A DNA stretch of 64,000 nucleotides from Nonomuraea polychroma (GCF_004011505.1 NZ_SAUN01000001.1:10753501-10817500); one strand, 5' to 3'. Shown: positions 34,742 to 43,620, counted from the stretch's first letter. The notes: generated by a model from the letters alone, not told the origin. Translations and numbers: made by a program.

Positions 34742-36033
34742 TCGATCACTCGCTGGTCAAGCGGTTCCGCCAGGAGGTCGGCGACCGCCTGGCCCATCAG
34801 CGCAGGCTCGACCAGGCCAACGGCCTGCCCGCGATGACGGGGGAGGACGAGCGCCAGTTCGCCAGGGCGCTGATCTCCCAGGTCCTCGAGGAGCACGCGC
34901 GCAGCGAGATCGGCCTCGGCCGCACGCCCCCCACGGTGGAGGAGGAGGAGGCGCTCGCGGCCGGCATCCATGCCGCGTTGTTCGGCGTGGGCCGCCTGCA
35001 GCCGCTGCTCGACGACCCCGAGGTCGAGAACATCGACATCAACGGCTGCGACAAGGTGTTCGTCAGCTACGCCGACGGCCAGGAGCTCATGCACGACCCG
35101 GTCGCCGAGTCCGACGACGAGCTGATCGAGCTGATCCAGATTCTGGCGGCGTACTCGGGCCTGTCGAGCAGGCCGTTCGACACCGCCAACCCACAGCTCG
35201 ACCTGCGCCTTCCGGACGGCTCCCGGCTGAGCGCGGTCATGGACGTCACGGTGAGGCCGGCGGTGTCGATCCGCCGCGCCCGCCTGGGCAAGGTCTTCAT
35301 GTCCGATCTAGTCGGCAACGGCACGATAAGTCCGGACGTGGGGAGGTTCTTGAGCGCGGCCGTCGCCGCCCGCAAAAACCTCATGATCGCCGGCTCCACC
35401 AACGCCGGCAAGACCACCCTGCTGCGGGCCCTGGCCAACGAGATCCCGCCCAGCGAGCGCCTCATCACCGTCGAGCGCGCCTTGGAGCTCGGCCTCGACC
35501 AGTTCCCCGAGCTCCACCCGAACGTCGTCGCCTTCGAGCAGCGCCTGCCCAACTCCGAGGGGCAGGGCGAGATCTCCATGGCCGAGCTGGTCAGGAGGTC
35601 GCTCCGGATGAACCCCAGCCGCGTCATCGTCGGCGAGGTCCTCGGCGACGAGATCGTCACCATGCTCAACGCGATGACCCAGGGCAACGACGGCTCCCTG
35701 TCGACCATCCACGCCAACTCCAGCATGGAGGTCTTCAACCGCATCGCCACCTACGCCCTGCAGGCCAGCGAGCGCCTGCCCATCGACGCCACCCACATGC
35801 TCATCGCGGGCGCCATCGACTTCGTGGTCTTCATCGAGAAGCGCAACGACTACCACCGCGGCGGCACCCTGCGCCGCTACGTCTCCAGCATCCGCGAGGT
35901 CAACGGCTGCGACGGGCGCGTGTTGTCGAGCGAGGTGTTCGTCCCGGGACCCGGCGGCGGCGCCGTCCCGCATGCCCCGGTCTCCTGCCTGGACGAGCTC
36001 ATGGCGCACGGCTACACGCCGGGGGGATGGTGA
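34738..36033 (+). CDS. tadA: Tad pilus assembly ATPase TadA/CpaF
   Basis: 431 residues, ATG 34738 overlapping the previous stop as ATGA. Type II/IV secretion ATPase: an N-terminal helical domain, then the core with Walker A GSTNAGKTTLLRAL (~219), the Asp/His boxes, Walker B RVIVGEVLGDEIV, and the TIHANS motif. It powers pilin polymerisation on the cytoplasmic face with TadB/TadC. Length matches the family. Confidence 0.93.
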   Translation: MIDHSLVKRFRQEVGDRLAHQRRLDQANGLPAMTGEDERQFARALISQVLEEHARSEIGLGRTPPTVEEEEALAAGIHAALFGVGRLQPLLDDPEVENIDINGCDKVFVSYADGQELMHDPVAESDDELIELIQILAAYSGLSSRPFDTANPQLDLRLPDGSRLSAVMDVTVRPAVSIRRARLGKVFMSDLVGNGTISPDVGRFLSAAVAARKNLMIAGSTNAGKTTLLRALANEIPPSERLITVERALELGLDQFPELHPNVVAFEQRLPNSEGQGEISMAELVRRSLRMNPSRVIVGEVLGDEIVTMLNAMTQGNDGSLSTIHANSSMEVFNRIATYALQASERLPIDATHMLIAGAIDFVVFIEKRNDYHRGGTLRRYVSSIREVNGCDGRVLSSEVFVPGPGGGAVPHAPVSCLDELMAHGYTPGGW

Positions 36034-36036
36034 CGG

Positions 36037-36885
36037 ATGCCGCTCACGTTCGACCCGCTCGCCCTGCTGGCCGGCGCCGTGGCCGGCGGCGGCCTGTTCC
36101 TGTTCGTCCTTTCCCTGTACGGCCTGCGCCCCCGCCCGCCGCAACCCAAGCGGCACCTGGTCAAGATGTTGACCACGCGCGCCGCGATCGCCGCCGTGGC
36201 CGCCACCGTCGTCTTGGTGATCACCCGCTGGCCGGTCATGGCGGTGGGGACGGTGCTGCTGGTGTTCGCCTGGCGCGGCCTGTCGGGCGGCGCGGCCGAG
36301 GAACGCGCGGCCATGCGCCGCCTCGAAGGGCTCGCCGCCTGGACCGAGTCGCTGCGTGACACGATCGCCGGCGCGGCCGGGCTCGAACAGGCCATCCCGT
36401 CGTCCATCAGGGCCGCCGCGCCCACGCTCAGGCCCCACCTGCGGGCCATGATCGACCGGTTGCACACCAGGATGGCGCTGCCCGAGGCGCTCGCCCTCTT
36501 CGCCGACGAGCTCGACGACCCTTCGGCCGACCTGGTGGTGGCCGCGCTCATCCTCAACTCCAAGCTTCGCGGCCCCGGTCTGCGCGACGTGCTCGGCGCG
36601 CTGGCCGTCTCGGCCCGCGAGGAGCTCGACATGCGCCGCCGCGTCGAGGCCGAACGCCGCTCGACCAGGCGCAGCGTGCAGATCGTCGTGATCACGGCGC
36701 TGCTCTTCGCCGGGATCCTCGTCGTGTTCAACCCCTCCTACGTCGCCGAGTACGAAGGCCTCCTCGGCCAGGCCGTGCTCGTGGTCGTGGCCGGGCTGTT
36801 CGGGGCGGGGTTCGCGTGGATGAGACGGCTGGCCAGGTTCGACAAACCGACGCGGCTGCTGACGGGAGGGGGCGGCAATGGTTGA
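36037..36885 (+). CDS. tadB: Tad inner-membrane platform protein TadB
   Basis: 282 residues, ATG 36037 three bases after tadA. T2SSF-like architecture: N-terminal hydrophobic segments (~8-28, ~50-80), a cytoplasmic helical domain (MRRLEGLAAWTESLRDTIAG, AIPSSIRAAAP), and two C-terminal transmembrane helices (~212-230, ~245-265). It pairs with TadC to form the membrane platform on TadA. It overlaps tadC by 8 nt. Confidence 0.88.
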   Translation: MPLTFDPLALLAGAVAGGGLFLFVLSLYGLRPRPPQPKRHLVKMLTTRAAIAAVAATVVLVITRWPVMAVGTVLLVFAWRGLSGGAAEERAAMRRLEGLAAWTESLRDTIAGAAGLEQAIPSSIRAAAPTLRPHLRAMIDRLHTRMALPEALALFADELDDPSADLVVAALILNSKLRGPGLRDVLGALAVSAREELDMRRRVEAERRSTRRSVQIVVITALLFAGILVVFNPSYVAEYEGLLGQAVLVVVAGLFGAGFAWMRRLARFDKPTRLLTGGGGNG

Positions 36886-37801
36886 GGGCGCGCTGGCCGG
36901 CGCCGTACTGGGGCTCGGCCTGTTCGTGTTCCTGCGGGCGCTGTTCCCGGCCCGCCCCGGGCTGGTGGCGCGGCTGCTGGCGCTGGACGCCGTACGCGAG
37001 GACGCCGGCGCCCCGCGTATCCAGCTCGTGCTGCCGGACGAGGAGGTCAGCGCGTTCCGCCGCGGCCTCGGCGCGCGGCTCGCCCGCCTCTACGGCGCCC
37101 GCGGCTGGGAGGCGAGATCGGCCAGAGCGGACCTGGCCTTGCTGGGACGGTCGTTCGAGGCGTTCCTCGCCACCAAGGCGCTGCTGGGTGCCAGTGGCCT
37201 GCTGGCCTTCCCGCTGCTGCTCGGCTGGCTGGTGCTCATGGAGTGGGGCGCCTCGCTGACCATCCCGTTCTGGACCTCCGTGCTCGTGGCGATCCTGTTC
37301 TTCTTCCTGCCCGACCTGCAGGTGAAGAAGGAGGCGGCGGCGAGGAGACGCGACTTCCGCCACGCCGTGAGCGCGTTCCTCGACCTCGTCTCCATGAACC
37401 TGGCCGGCGGTCGCGGCGTGCCCGAGGCGCTCATGATGGCCGTCTCGGTCAGCGGCGAGCGGCCCAACTGGGCGATGGGCCGCATCCGCGACGCGCTGAG
37501 CGGCGCCAGGATCGTCGGCATCACCCCATGGCAGGCACTCGGCCAGCTCGGCGAGGAGATCAACGTCGACGAGCTGCGTGACCTGTCCGCAGCGCTCGGC
37601 CTCGTGGCCGACGACGGCGCCAAGGTACGCGCCTCGCTCACGGCCAGGGCCGCCACCCTGCGCCGCCGCGAGCTGGCGGAGATCGAGGGCCGGGCGGGCG
37701 AGCGCTCGCAGTCGATGCTCGTGGCCCAGCTCCTGCTCTGCGCCGGATTCGTGATTTTTCTCAGTTTTCCCGCCGCAATGAAGATGTTGGGGGTCTCATG
37801 A
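36878..37801 (+). CDS. tadC: Tad inner-membrane platform protein TadC
   Basis: 307 residues, ATG 36878. Three or four transmembrane helices (~2-20, ~100-148, ~285-303) surround the T2SSF domain (FRHAVSAFLDLVSMNLAGGR, then GVPEALMMAV). Partner of TadB in the pilus platform. The gene overlaps the prepilin gene by 4 nt, so tadA to the pseudopilins form one continuous translational unit. Confidence 0.88.
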   Translation: MVEGALAGAVLGLGLFVFLRALFPARPGLVARLLALDAVREDAGAPRIQLVLPDEEVSAFRRGLGARLARLYGARGWEARSARADLALLGRSFEAFLATKALLGASGLLAFPLLLGWLVLMEWGASLTIPFWTSVLVAILFFFLPDLQVKKEAAARRRDFRHAVSAFLDLVSMNLAGGRGVPEALMMAVSVSGERPNWAMGRIRDALSGARIVGITPWQALGQLGEEINVDELRDLSAALGLVADDGAKVRASLTARAATLRRRELAEIEGRAGERSQSMLVAQLLLCAGFVIFLSFPAAMKMLGVS

Positions 37802-38028
37802 ACCATCCCTGGATCGTTTACCTCACCGCGTGGCTGAGCCTGCGCATCCACCGCGCCCGCACGGCGCCCACCCGCGGCGCCTCCGCCGTGGAATGGGTGA
37901 TCATCACCGCCATCATCGCCGGTGTGGCGCTCGGCCTGGCCACGTTGATCAGAAGCCTGGTCGAGCAGCAACAGGAGCAGATCCGGTCGAACTTCGGCGG
38001 CGGCGGCGGCGGCGGTGGCGGCGGCTAG
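37798..38028 (+). CDS. Flp-like prepilin with polyglycine C terminus
   Basis: 76 residues, ATG 37798 overlapping the tadC stop. A basic leader of 27 residues ends RG, followed by ASAVEWVIITAIIAGVALGL. This is a class III (Flp) prepilin signal: cleavage after Gly27, Glu at +5, then the hydrophobic polymerising helix. Trp replaces the usual Tyr/Phe after Glu. The mature part is only ~49 residues and ends in ten glycines. It is likely the major or a minor pilin. No prepilin peptidase gene was seen in the operon. Confidence 0.8.
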   Translation: MNHPWIVYLTAWLSLRIHRARTAPTRGASAVEWVIITAIIAGVALGLATLIRSLVEQQQEQIRSNFGGGGGGGGGG

Positions 38029-38449
38029 GCCCCGCGACGGCGAGCGCGGCGTGACCGCGGTCGAGCTGGCCATCCTCATGCCGGTCGTGCTCGCGGTGGT
38101 GCTGCTCATCGTGCAGGTGGCGCTCTGGTTCCACGGGCGGCAGGTGGCCGAGGCGGCCGCCAGGGAAGGCGCCCGCGTGGCAAGGGCGGCGCCGATCGAC
38201 TCGGGCGACTGGCCCGGTGCGGCCACGGCCAAGGCCACCGACATCGTGCGGGCCATCGGGCCGCGGCTGCTCGGCAACGCCACCGCCACGACGTCCGAGC
38301 GGGAGCCCGACCAGCGCTTCGTCACGGTGACCGGCAGCGCCGTGCAGGTCATCCCGCTGCTGCCGCCACTCACGTTCACGATCACCGCCACCGCGGGCGG
38401 TCCCGTCGAGTGCTTCCGCCCCGACGACGGCGGCGAGGACTGCGGATGA
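38015..38449 (+). CDS. tadE: TadE-like pseudopilin
   Basis: 144 residues, GTG 38015 inside the polyglycine-coding end of the previous gene (14-nt overlap). Leader ERG, then VTAVELAILMPVVLAVVLLI with Glu at +5 after the probable Gly cleavage site. After the helix comes a small alpha/beta domain with an EAAAREGARVARAA segment typical of TadE. The C terminus has two cysteines (VECFRPDDGGEDC) that may form a disulfide. A minor pseudopilin of the Tad machine. Confidence 0.82.
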   Translation: MAAARPRDGERGVTAVELAILMPVVLAVVLLIVQVALWFHGRQVAEAAAREGARVARAAPIDSGDWPGAATAKATDIVRAIGPRLLGNATATTSEREPDQRFVTVTGSAVQVIPLLPPLTFTITATAGGPVECFRPDDGGEDCG

Positions 38450-38847
38450 CGACCAGAGATCCCGAGCGCGGCTCCATGGCCGTGGAGACGGTCATGCTGG
38501 CCCCGCTCTTCCTGCTGTTCCTCATGTTCCTCGTCGGCGCCGGGGTGCTCGTGGAGACCCAGGGGCGGGTCAACGGGGCGGCCAGGGACGCCGCCAGGGC
38601 GGCGTCGGTGCAGCGTACGTTCGACGAGGCCGAGGCGGCCGCCGAGGCGATCGCCGAGAGCACGCTCACCGGCCCCTGCGGGTCGCCGTCGGTCACGCTG
38701 GACGGCTCGGCGTGGGAGCAGGGCGGCCAGGTCCAGGCCGAGGTGACGTGCGAACTCGACCTCGGCTTCCTCGGCTTCGGCGGCACCAAGCAGATGACCG
38801 GCACGGCCGTGGTGCCTCTGGAGCAGTTCAGGAGGATCGATGAGTGA
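38446..38847 (+). CDS. TadE/TadF-like pseudopilin
   Basis: 133 residues from ATG 38446 (ATGA overlap). Leader PERG, then SMAVETVMLAPLFLLFLMFL, again Glu at +5 after Gly. The pattern GRVNGAARDAARAASVQRTF matches TadE/F proteins. Two cysteines (GPCGSP and VTCELD) suggest a disulfide in the exposed domain. It overlaps the next gene by 8 nt. Confidence 0.8.
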   Translation: MTTRDPERGSMAVETVMLAPLFLLFLMFLVGAGVLVETQGRVNGAARDAARAASVQRTFDEAEAAAEAIAESTLTGPCGSPSVTLDGSAWEQGGQVQAEVTCELDLGFLGFGGTKQMTGTAVVPLEQFRRIDE

Positions 38848-39250
38848 ACGCGGCTCGATGTCGGTGTTCACCGTGCTGTTCTCCGTGGTCGTGTTCCTGC
38901 TGGCCGGGCTGCTGGTGGACGGCGGGGCGGCGATCAACGCCCGGCTGCGTGCCGCCGACGTGGCCGAGCAGGCCGCGCGGGCCGGCGCCGACCAGATCGA
39001 CGTGGACCACCTGCGTGCCATCGGGGAGACCAGGCTGCTCGGCGACGACCAGGTGTGCGCGCGGGCCGACGAGATCGTCGCGGCCCAGGGCGGCGACGAC
39101 GTGACCAGCGGCGAGTGCTCGGTGGGGCAGGGGCAGGCACTGGTGACGGTCACCGTGTCGGTGCGGTGGGAGGCGTTCTTCCTCGGCGCGATCGGATTCC
39201 CCGGCTCGGAGATGACCGGCCAGGCGACCGCCGCGCCCGAAGCGAGATAG
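38840..39250 (+). CDS. TadG-like / Flp pilus assembly membrane protein
   Basis: 136 residues, ATG 38840. Leader SERG, SMSVFTVLFSVVVFLLAGLL, then DGGAAINARLRAADVAEQAARAGADQID, the block shared by TadG-type N termini and Rv3654c-like actinobacterial pilus proteins. Unlike the two preceding proteins, Phe replaces Glu at +5, so processing by a prepilin peptidase is less sure. It is much shorter than proteobacterial TadG because it lacks the VWA domain. Last gene before a 103-bp leader. Confidence 0.78.
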   Translation: MSERGSMSVFTVLFSVVVFLLAGLLVDGGAAINARLRAADVAEQAARAGADQIDVDHLRAIGETRLLGDDQVCARADEIVAAQGGDDVTSGECSVGQGQALVTVTVSVRWEAFFLGAIGFPGSEMTGQATAAPEAR

Positions 39251-39353
39251 ACCGAATCGCTCCACTCGATGGATTGCGGAACGCACGAGGCAAGACGCTG
39301 GACCGGAGACCCGAAGGGCGCGGAGCCCCCGAGGTAAAGGAGACAGAGAGGCG
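39251..39353 (+). other. Structured leader before the LysM-BTAD gene
   Basis: 103 bp with no gene. It contains AATCGCTCCACTCGATGGATT (bulged hairpin, 39254-39274), a GGGC/GCCC hairpin at 39317-39329, and a purine-rich end with GGTAAAGGAG just before the start codon. Short pieces (ACGCAC..GGCAA, GGACCGGAGACCC) look like fragments of known riboswitch motifs, but no full motif could be matched by eye. Confidence 0.3.
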
Positions 39354-42071
39354 ATGCCGACGCGAGAGCCCGCGCGTCCCCAGGGGCGGCACACGTCCGC
39401 GCGCATGCCCGCCAGACGCAGCGCCGGCGACGTGGTCGCCGGGCTCGCGGCGCTGGTCGTGCTGGTCGCGCTCGTGGGCGGGGTGCCGTACGCGCTGCTC
39501 ACGTTCGTCGGGCCCCCGCTCAGACCGGAGCTGCTCGACCTCGAGACGCTCACCAGCCGGGTCGGCCCCAGCACGATCGTGGCGGTGCTGGTGCTGCTGG
39601 TGTGGCTGGCCTGGTTCCAGCTGTTCGCGTGTGTGCTCGTCGAGGTGTACGCCGGGGTCCGCCGGGTGGGCATGCCCGCCCGCGTGCCGTTCTCCGGCGG
39701 CACCCAGGCCCTGGCCAACAAGCTCGTCGGCGCCGTGCTGCTGCTGTTCACCACCGGGGCGATGCTCGCGCCGATCGCCAAGCTGACGCCCACTCCCGCC
39801 GCACCTCCCGTGACGGCGGTGGCGTACTCCGCGCCGATCGTCGAGAAGGCGATGGAGACGAACAAGACCAAAAAGGTGTACGTCGTCCAGCCGCCGCACG
39901 GCCGCCACCACGAGAGCCTGTGGGAGATCGCGGAGAAGTGCCTGGGCGACGGCCGCCGCTATCCCGAAATTTACCGACTCAACCAGGCGAAAGTGCAGCC
40001 GGACGGCACCCGCCTGAAGATGGCTGATCTGATCAGGCCCGGCTGGGTGCTCGACATGCCGGACGACGCCAGAAACGTCCACATCGTCCCTGTCGACCAG
40101 CCGCGCGAGGAGACGCTGCGCGACCACCCGGGCCGGGCGCAGGTGCCCGACCACATCGAGAAGAAGAAGGACGACGTCGAGCGGAAGACCGAGAAGAGGG
40201 GCGAGGCCAAGCACCGCCTGCCGGAGCAGCAGGACCAGCGGCGGCAGGAGCCCGAGCAGCAGGAGCAGCCGATCGTCCGCGAGAGCCAGGGCGACGACCT
40301 GGTCGAATACCTGGCCGCGGCCTCGCTGGCCGCCGCCGGGCTGCTCCTCGTGCTGGCCAGGCGGCGCCGCGAGCAGCTGTGGAACCGGGTGTTCGGCCGC
40401 AGGATCGCCCGCCCGCGCGGCGACGCCGCCGAAGCCGAGGTCGCGCTCCGGCTGGGCGGGGACGCGCCGGGCGCTCGCATCCTGGACATCGGCCTGCGCC
40501 TGCTCGGCGCCGAGCTGGCGGCGCAGCACCGCACCCCGCCCATCGTGTACGCGGCCCACCTGTCACCACGCACGCTCGACCTGTGGGTGCATCCGCCGGC
40601 CCCCGACCCGCCCGCGCCCTGGACGGCGGAGGACGGCGGCCAGGTGTGGCGGCTGCCCGCCCACGAGGGCCGCATGCTGGCGGAGAACCAGCTGGGCGGA
40701 GCGCCGTACCCGGGGCTGGTCTCCATCGGCACGAACGTGCACGGACGGGTGCTCATCGACCTCGAAGCCGCGCAGGGCCTGATCAACGTACGCGGCACGC
40801 AGACCACGGCCGCGCTGGCCGCCCTCGCCGTCGAGCTGGCCACCAACCGCTGGTCCGACCGCATGCGCGTCACGCTCGTCGGCTTCGGCGAGGAGCTGAC
40901 CGCGATCGCCCCCGACCGCATCAGGGCCGTCGGCAGCCTGGCCGAGGTGCTCCCCGAGCTGGAGGCCGCCGCGGCGCCCCGCAGGGAGGTGCTGACCGGC
41001 CGCATCAGCGGCAGCCCGCGCGACGCCCACTACCTGCTGTCCGCGGTCGCGCCCACGCACGAGGAGGCGCGCCGGCTGGCGCTGCTGGCCCGCAGGGACA
41101 CTGCCGGGTACGTCGTCGCGGGCGACGTCCCGCACGCCACGTGGACGCTGGAGATCAGCGACGACGGCAAGGCCAAGATCGCCGAGCTGGGGTTCGAGGT
41201 GGATGCCCAGCTCCTGCCCCGCCGCCACTACCGGGCGCTCGTCGATCTGTTCCGCACCGCCGGGCGGCTCGACGGCGAGGCCATCCCCGAGGCGGAGCCG
41301 CTGCCGGGACTGCACCCGCCGGCCGTCGAGATCAGGATGCTCGGCCCCATCGAGTTGCTCGGCCTCGGCCCGCTGGAGGAAGGCCGGCTCGCGCTGGCCA
41401 CGGAGCTGCTGATCTACCTGGCCACACACCCGGGCGGCGTGCATCCCGTGGTGCTCGGCGGGGTGTTGTGGCCGCGTGGCGTGCAGGACATGGTCAGGGA
41501 CGCCACGATCGCCAGGGTCGCCGAATGGCTGGGACCCCGCCACCTGCTCACCGACGGAGCCGGGCGGCTGCGGCTTGGGCCCGAGGTGCGTACGGACTGG
41601 GCGTTGTTCCGGGAGCTCGTTCGCCGCTCGCACGTCGACCCGATGGCCAGGGCCGTGCTGCTGGAGAAGGCGCTCGGCCTGGTCAGGGGGCCGCTGCTGG
41701 CCGGTCGGCCGCCCGGCAGGTACGCGTGGCTGGCGGCCGAGGACCTGGAGTACGACGTGGCCGCCGAGGTCGCCGACGCGGCGCACCAGCTCTGCGAGAT
41801 CAGGCTCGCGCAGGAGCAGCCGGACGCCGCGGTGGCGGCCGTACGCGCGGCGCTGCTGCTGGCGGCCGACGACGAGGGCCTGTGGCGCGACCTGCTGCGG
41901 GCCACGCACGCGACCGAGGACGTCGTACGACTGCGCGCCGTCGTCGAGGGTCTGACCAGGAGAGCGGCCTCGCACCCGTACGGCGGCGGGATGGCTCCGG
42001 AGACCGAGGCGTTGATCGAGGAACTGCTGCCCACGTGGCGCATCCACGTCGTGAGGGAGTCGTCGGCATGA
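39354..42071 (+). CDS. Membrane protein with LysM domain and C-terminal BTAD (transcriptional activator) domain
   Basis: 905 residues, ATG 39354 with AGGAGACAGAGAGGCG upstream. Three transmembrane helices lie near residues 25-48, 72-95 and 120-142. A LysM-like wall-binding domain (~178-240: SLWEIAEKCLGDGRRYPEIY) is followed by a very charged coiled stretch (~255-310), another transmembrane helix (~320-338), a region of unknown fold, and a BTAD domain (~655-900: AVLLEKALGLVRGPLLAGRP). BTAD is normally found in SARP regulators; here no DNA-binding helix-turn-helix is obvious. Such proteins often sit in actinomycete Tad loci, and a signalling role between wall and cytoplasm is inferred. Confidence 0.82.
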   Translation: MPTREPARPQGRHTSARMPARRSAGDVVAGLAALVVLVALVGGVPYALLTFVGPPLRPELLDLETLTSRVGPSTIVAVLVLLVWLAWFQLFACVLVEVYAGVRRVGMPARVPFSGGTQALANKLVGAVLLLFTTGAMLAPIAKLTPTPAAPPVTAVAYSAPIVEKAMETNKTKKVYVVQPPHGRHHESLWEIAEKCLGDGRRYPEIYRLNQAKVQPDGTRLKMADLIRPGWVLDMPDDARNVHIVPVDQPREETLRDHPGRAQVPDHIEKKKDDVERKTEKRGEAKHRLPEQQDQRRQEPEQQEQPIVRESQGDDLVEYLAAASLAAAGLLLVLARRRREQLWNRVFGRRIARPRGDAAEAEVALRLGGDAPGARILDIGLRLLGAELAAQHRTPPIVYAAHLSPRTLDLWVHPPAPDPPAPWTAEDGGQVWRLPAHEGRMLAENQLGGAPYPGLVSIGTNVHGRVLIDLEAAQGLINVRGTQTTAALAALAVELATNRWSDRMRVTLVGFGEELTAIAPDRIRAVGSLAEVLPELEAAAAPRREVLTGRISGSPRDAHYLLSAVAPTHEEARRLALLARRDTAGYVVAGDVPHATWTLEISDDGKAKIAELGFEVDAQLLPRRHYRALVDLFRTAGRLDGEAIPEAEPLPGLHPPAVEIRMLGPIELLGLGPLEEGRLALATELLIYLATHPGGVHPVVLGGVLWPRGVQDMVRDATIARVAEWLGPRHLLTDGAGRLRLGPEVRTDWALFRELVRRSHVDPMARAVLLEKALGLVRGPLLAGRPPGRYAWLAAEDLEYDVAAEVADAAHQLCEIRLAQEQPDAAVAAVRAALLLAADDEGLWRDLLRATHATEDVVRLRAVVEGLTRRAASHPYGGGMAPETEALIEELLPTWRIHVVRESSA

Positions 42072-42667
42072 GACGAATGGCGATGGCGCTGATCCTGCTG
42101 GCCGTGGCGGGCTGCGGCCAGGCCGAGCAGCCGTACCGGCCGCAGGAGGCGCCGAAACCCGCGAAGAGCGACACGGCACAGACCGAGCCGGCGGAAGAGG
42201 GGCTTCCGTCCGGCCCGCAGCTCATCGACATCGCCGAGGGCATGCGCGTGCGGGTGGAATGGCCCGCGAACCCGGACCCGCTGCTGAAGGTCATGGTCGA
42301 CCAGTACGTCGGCACCCGTAAGGCCGTCGTCGAGGGAAAACGCGGCTACAAGCGCAACCTCGAGATCGACGCCCAGGTCCAGGCGACCGAGTGGGTGAAC
42401 GAGCTCATCGACCAGGAACGCTCGATGCGTGGCACGGGCCGCATCTACAACCTGCGGGTCAGCGCGCGCATGGGCAGGGGCGCGCAGATCGACGCATGCG
42501 TGGACGAGTCGAAAGTGCGCCTGATCTCCTCGCGCACCGGGGAGGTCGTCTCCCCCCACCCTGATTGGACCCGCCCTTACGCCGAGAGCGTGGCCGCGCA
42601 CCACGGTGACGACGGAGTGTGGCGCATCAGGTCCTACCTCACTCCCAGAGAAGGATGCACCCGATGA
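42068..42667 (+). CDS. Putative lipoprotein
   Basis: 199 residues, ATG 42068 overlapping the BTAD gene stop (ATGA). A lipoprotein signal MRRMAMALILLAVAGC has lipobox VAGC with Cys16, followed by a Pro/Glu-rich tether (~20-50). The rest is a mixed alpha/beta domain (LIDIAEGMRVRVEWPANPDP, and IDACVDESKVRLISSRTGEV), reminiscent of small substrate- or pilus-associated lipoproteins. Function unknown; cotranscription suggests an envelope role with the pilus. Confidence 0.75.
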   Translation: MRRMAMALILLAVAGCGQAEQPYRPQEAPKPAKSDTAQTEPAEEGLPSGPQLIDIAEGMRVRVEWPANPDPLLKVMVDQYVGTRKAVVEGKRGYKRNLEIDAQVQATEWVNELIDQERSMRGTGRIYNLRVSARMGRGAQIDACVDESKVRLISSRTGEVVSPHPDWTRPYAESVAAHHGDDGVWRIRSYLTPREGCTR

Positions 42668-43620
42668 AAGCGTTGATCTCGATTGCGACGGCAGGACTGC
42701 TGCTCCTGCAGCCTTGGATCACCTACGATCCGGGGCCGGGAAGTGACACGTCCGCACGCGGCTCCCAGATCGGCGACTCCGGGGAGAATTTACGCGCCGA
42801 GATCGAGTCGAGACGGATCAAGGTCTCCGGCAATGGTGTCAGAGGCGGCAAGGGTGACGGCTTCCGGATGAAGCGACCGTGCTGGTACGAACCCTTCCTG
42901 AACGCCGAGGACATGCACCGCTTCTTCACGGAGGGCCGTGACGCGGCCAACCGAGCGCGGATCGACGAGGAGAGCTTCCGCGCCTTCACCCAGCAGTTCA
43001 AGGACAAGCTGGGCCAGAAGGGGTTGTGGTGGACGCCGGGCTACAACAAGGGCGATCCAGCGGGAGCGGCCTGCTGGGCCGATCTCCAGCAGTTCCTGTT
43101 CGTGCCGCCTGGGGTCACGCCGCCCTCGGGGATCACCATCGAGCAGCTGGCCGAGCTCGCCAGGGCCGCGATGACCGTGCCCGAGCAGACCGTCAAGCTG
43201 AATCCGGACGCCAAGAGCTTCGTGAACCTGCCCACCCACGTCTGGCTGGAGGGGATAGGCGAGACCCGCCGTTCGGTCACGGCCGAGATCCCCGGCGTCA
43301 TGAGCGTGACACTGGTGGCCACGCTCCAAGACCTCAAGATCGACTCCGGCACCACTCCGGATCGTGCGGAGGTGACCGAGAGCGGGTGCGGCACGGCCGG
43401 GAAGCCGTACGTCAAAGGCGGGGAGTTCTCCTGCGGCGTACGTTACCTGCGTTCTTCGATCGATCAGCCGCGCGAGACGTACCCGCTGACCGTCACCGCC
43501 GTGTGGCCGGTGGAGGTCCAGGGCGACGTGGTCCCGTTCCAGTTCGCGCCGGTGGAGCTCGGCGTGACCCGGGACGTGCCGGTCGGTGAGATCCAGAGCA
43601 ACGTCAAGCCGCCTAACTGA
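42664..43620 (+). CDS. Secreted protein, last gene of the Tad operon
   Basis: 318 residues from ATG 42664 (ATGA overlap with the lipoprotein). A short signal-like start (MKALISIATAGLLLLQPWIT) is followed by a large exported domain with Trp/Tyr-rich clusters (RPCWYEPFLNAEDMHRFF, QKGLWWTPGYNKGDPAGAAC). Four cysteines are spaced as two possible disulfide pairs. The C-terminal half has immunoglobulin-like strands (YPLTVTAVWPVEVQGDVVPF). No family is recognised. Its coupling with the lipoprotein gene suggests the two act together at the surface. Confidence 0.75.
   Translation: MKALISIATAGLLLLQPWITYDPGPGSDTSARGSQIGDSGENLRAEIESRRIKVSGNGVRGGKGDGFRMKRPCWYEPFLNAEDMHRFFTEGRDAANRARIDEESFRAFTQQFKDKLGQKGLWWTPGYNKGDPAGAACWADLQQFLFVPPGVTPPSGITIEQLAELARAAMTVPEQTVKLNPDAKSFVNLPTHVWLEGIGETRRSVTAEIPGVMSVTLVATLQDLKIDSGTTPDRAEVTESGCGTAGKPYVKGGEFSCGVRYLRSSIDQPRETYPLTVTAVWPVEVQGDVVPFQFAPVELGVTRDVPVGEIQSNVKPPN

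Noticed and set aside
39251..39353. c-di-GMP-I (GEMM) riboswitch
   Set aside because: Pieces such as ACGCACGAGGCAA recall the motif, but the P2 hairpin with GNRA loop and the tetraloop receptor are missing. Kept only as an unclassified leader.
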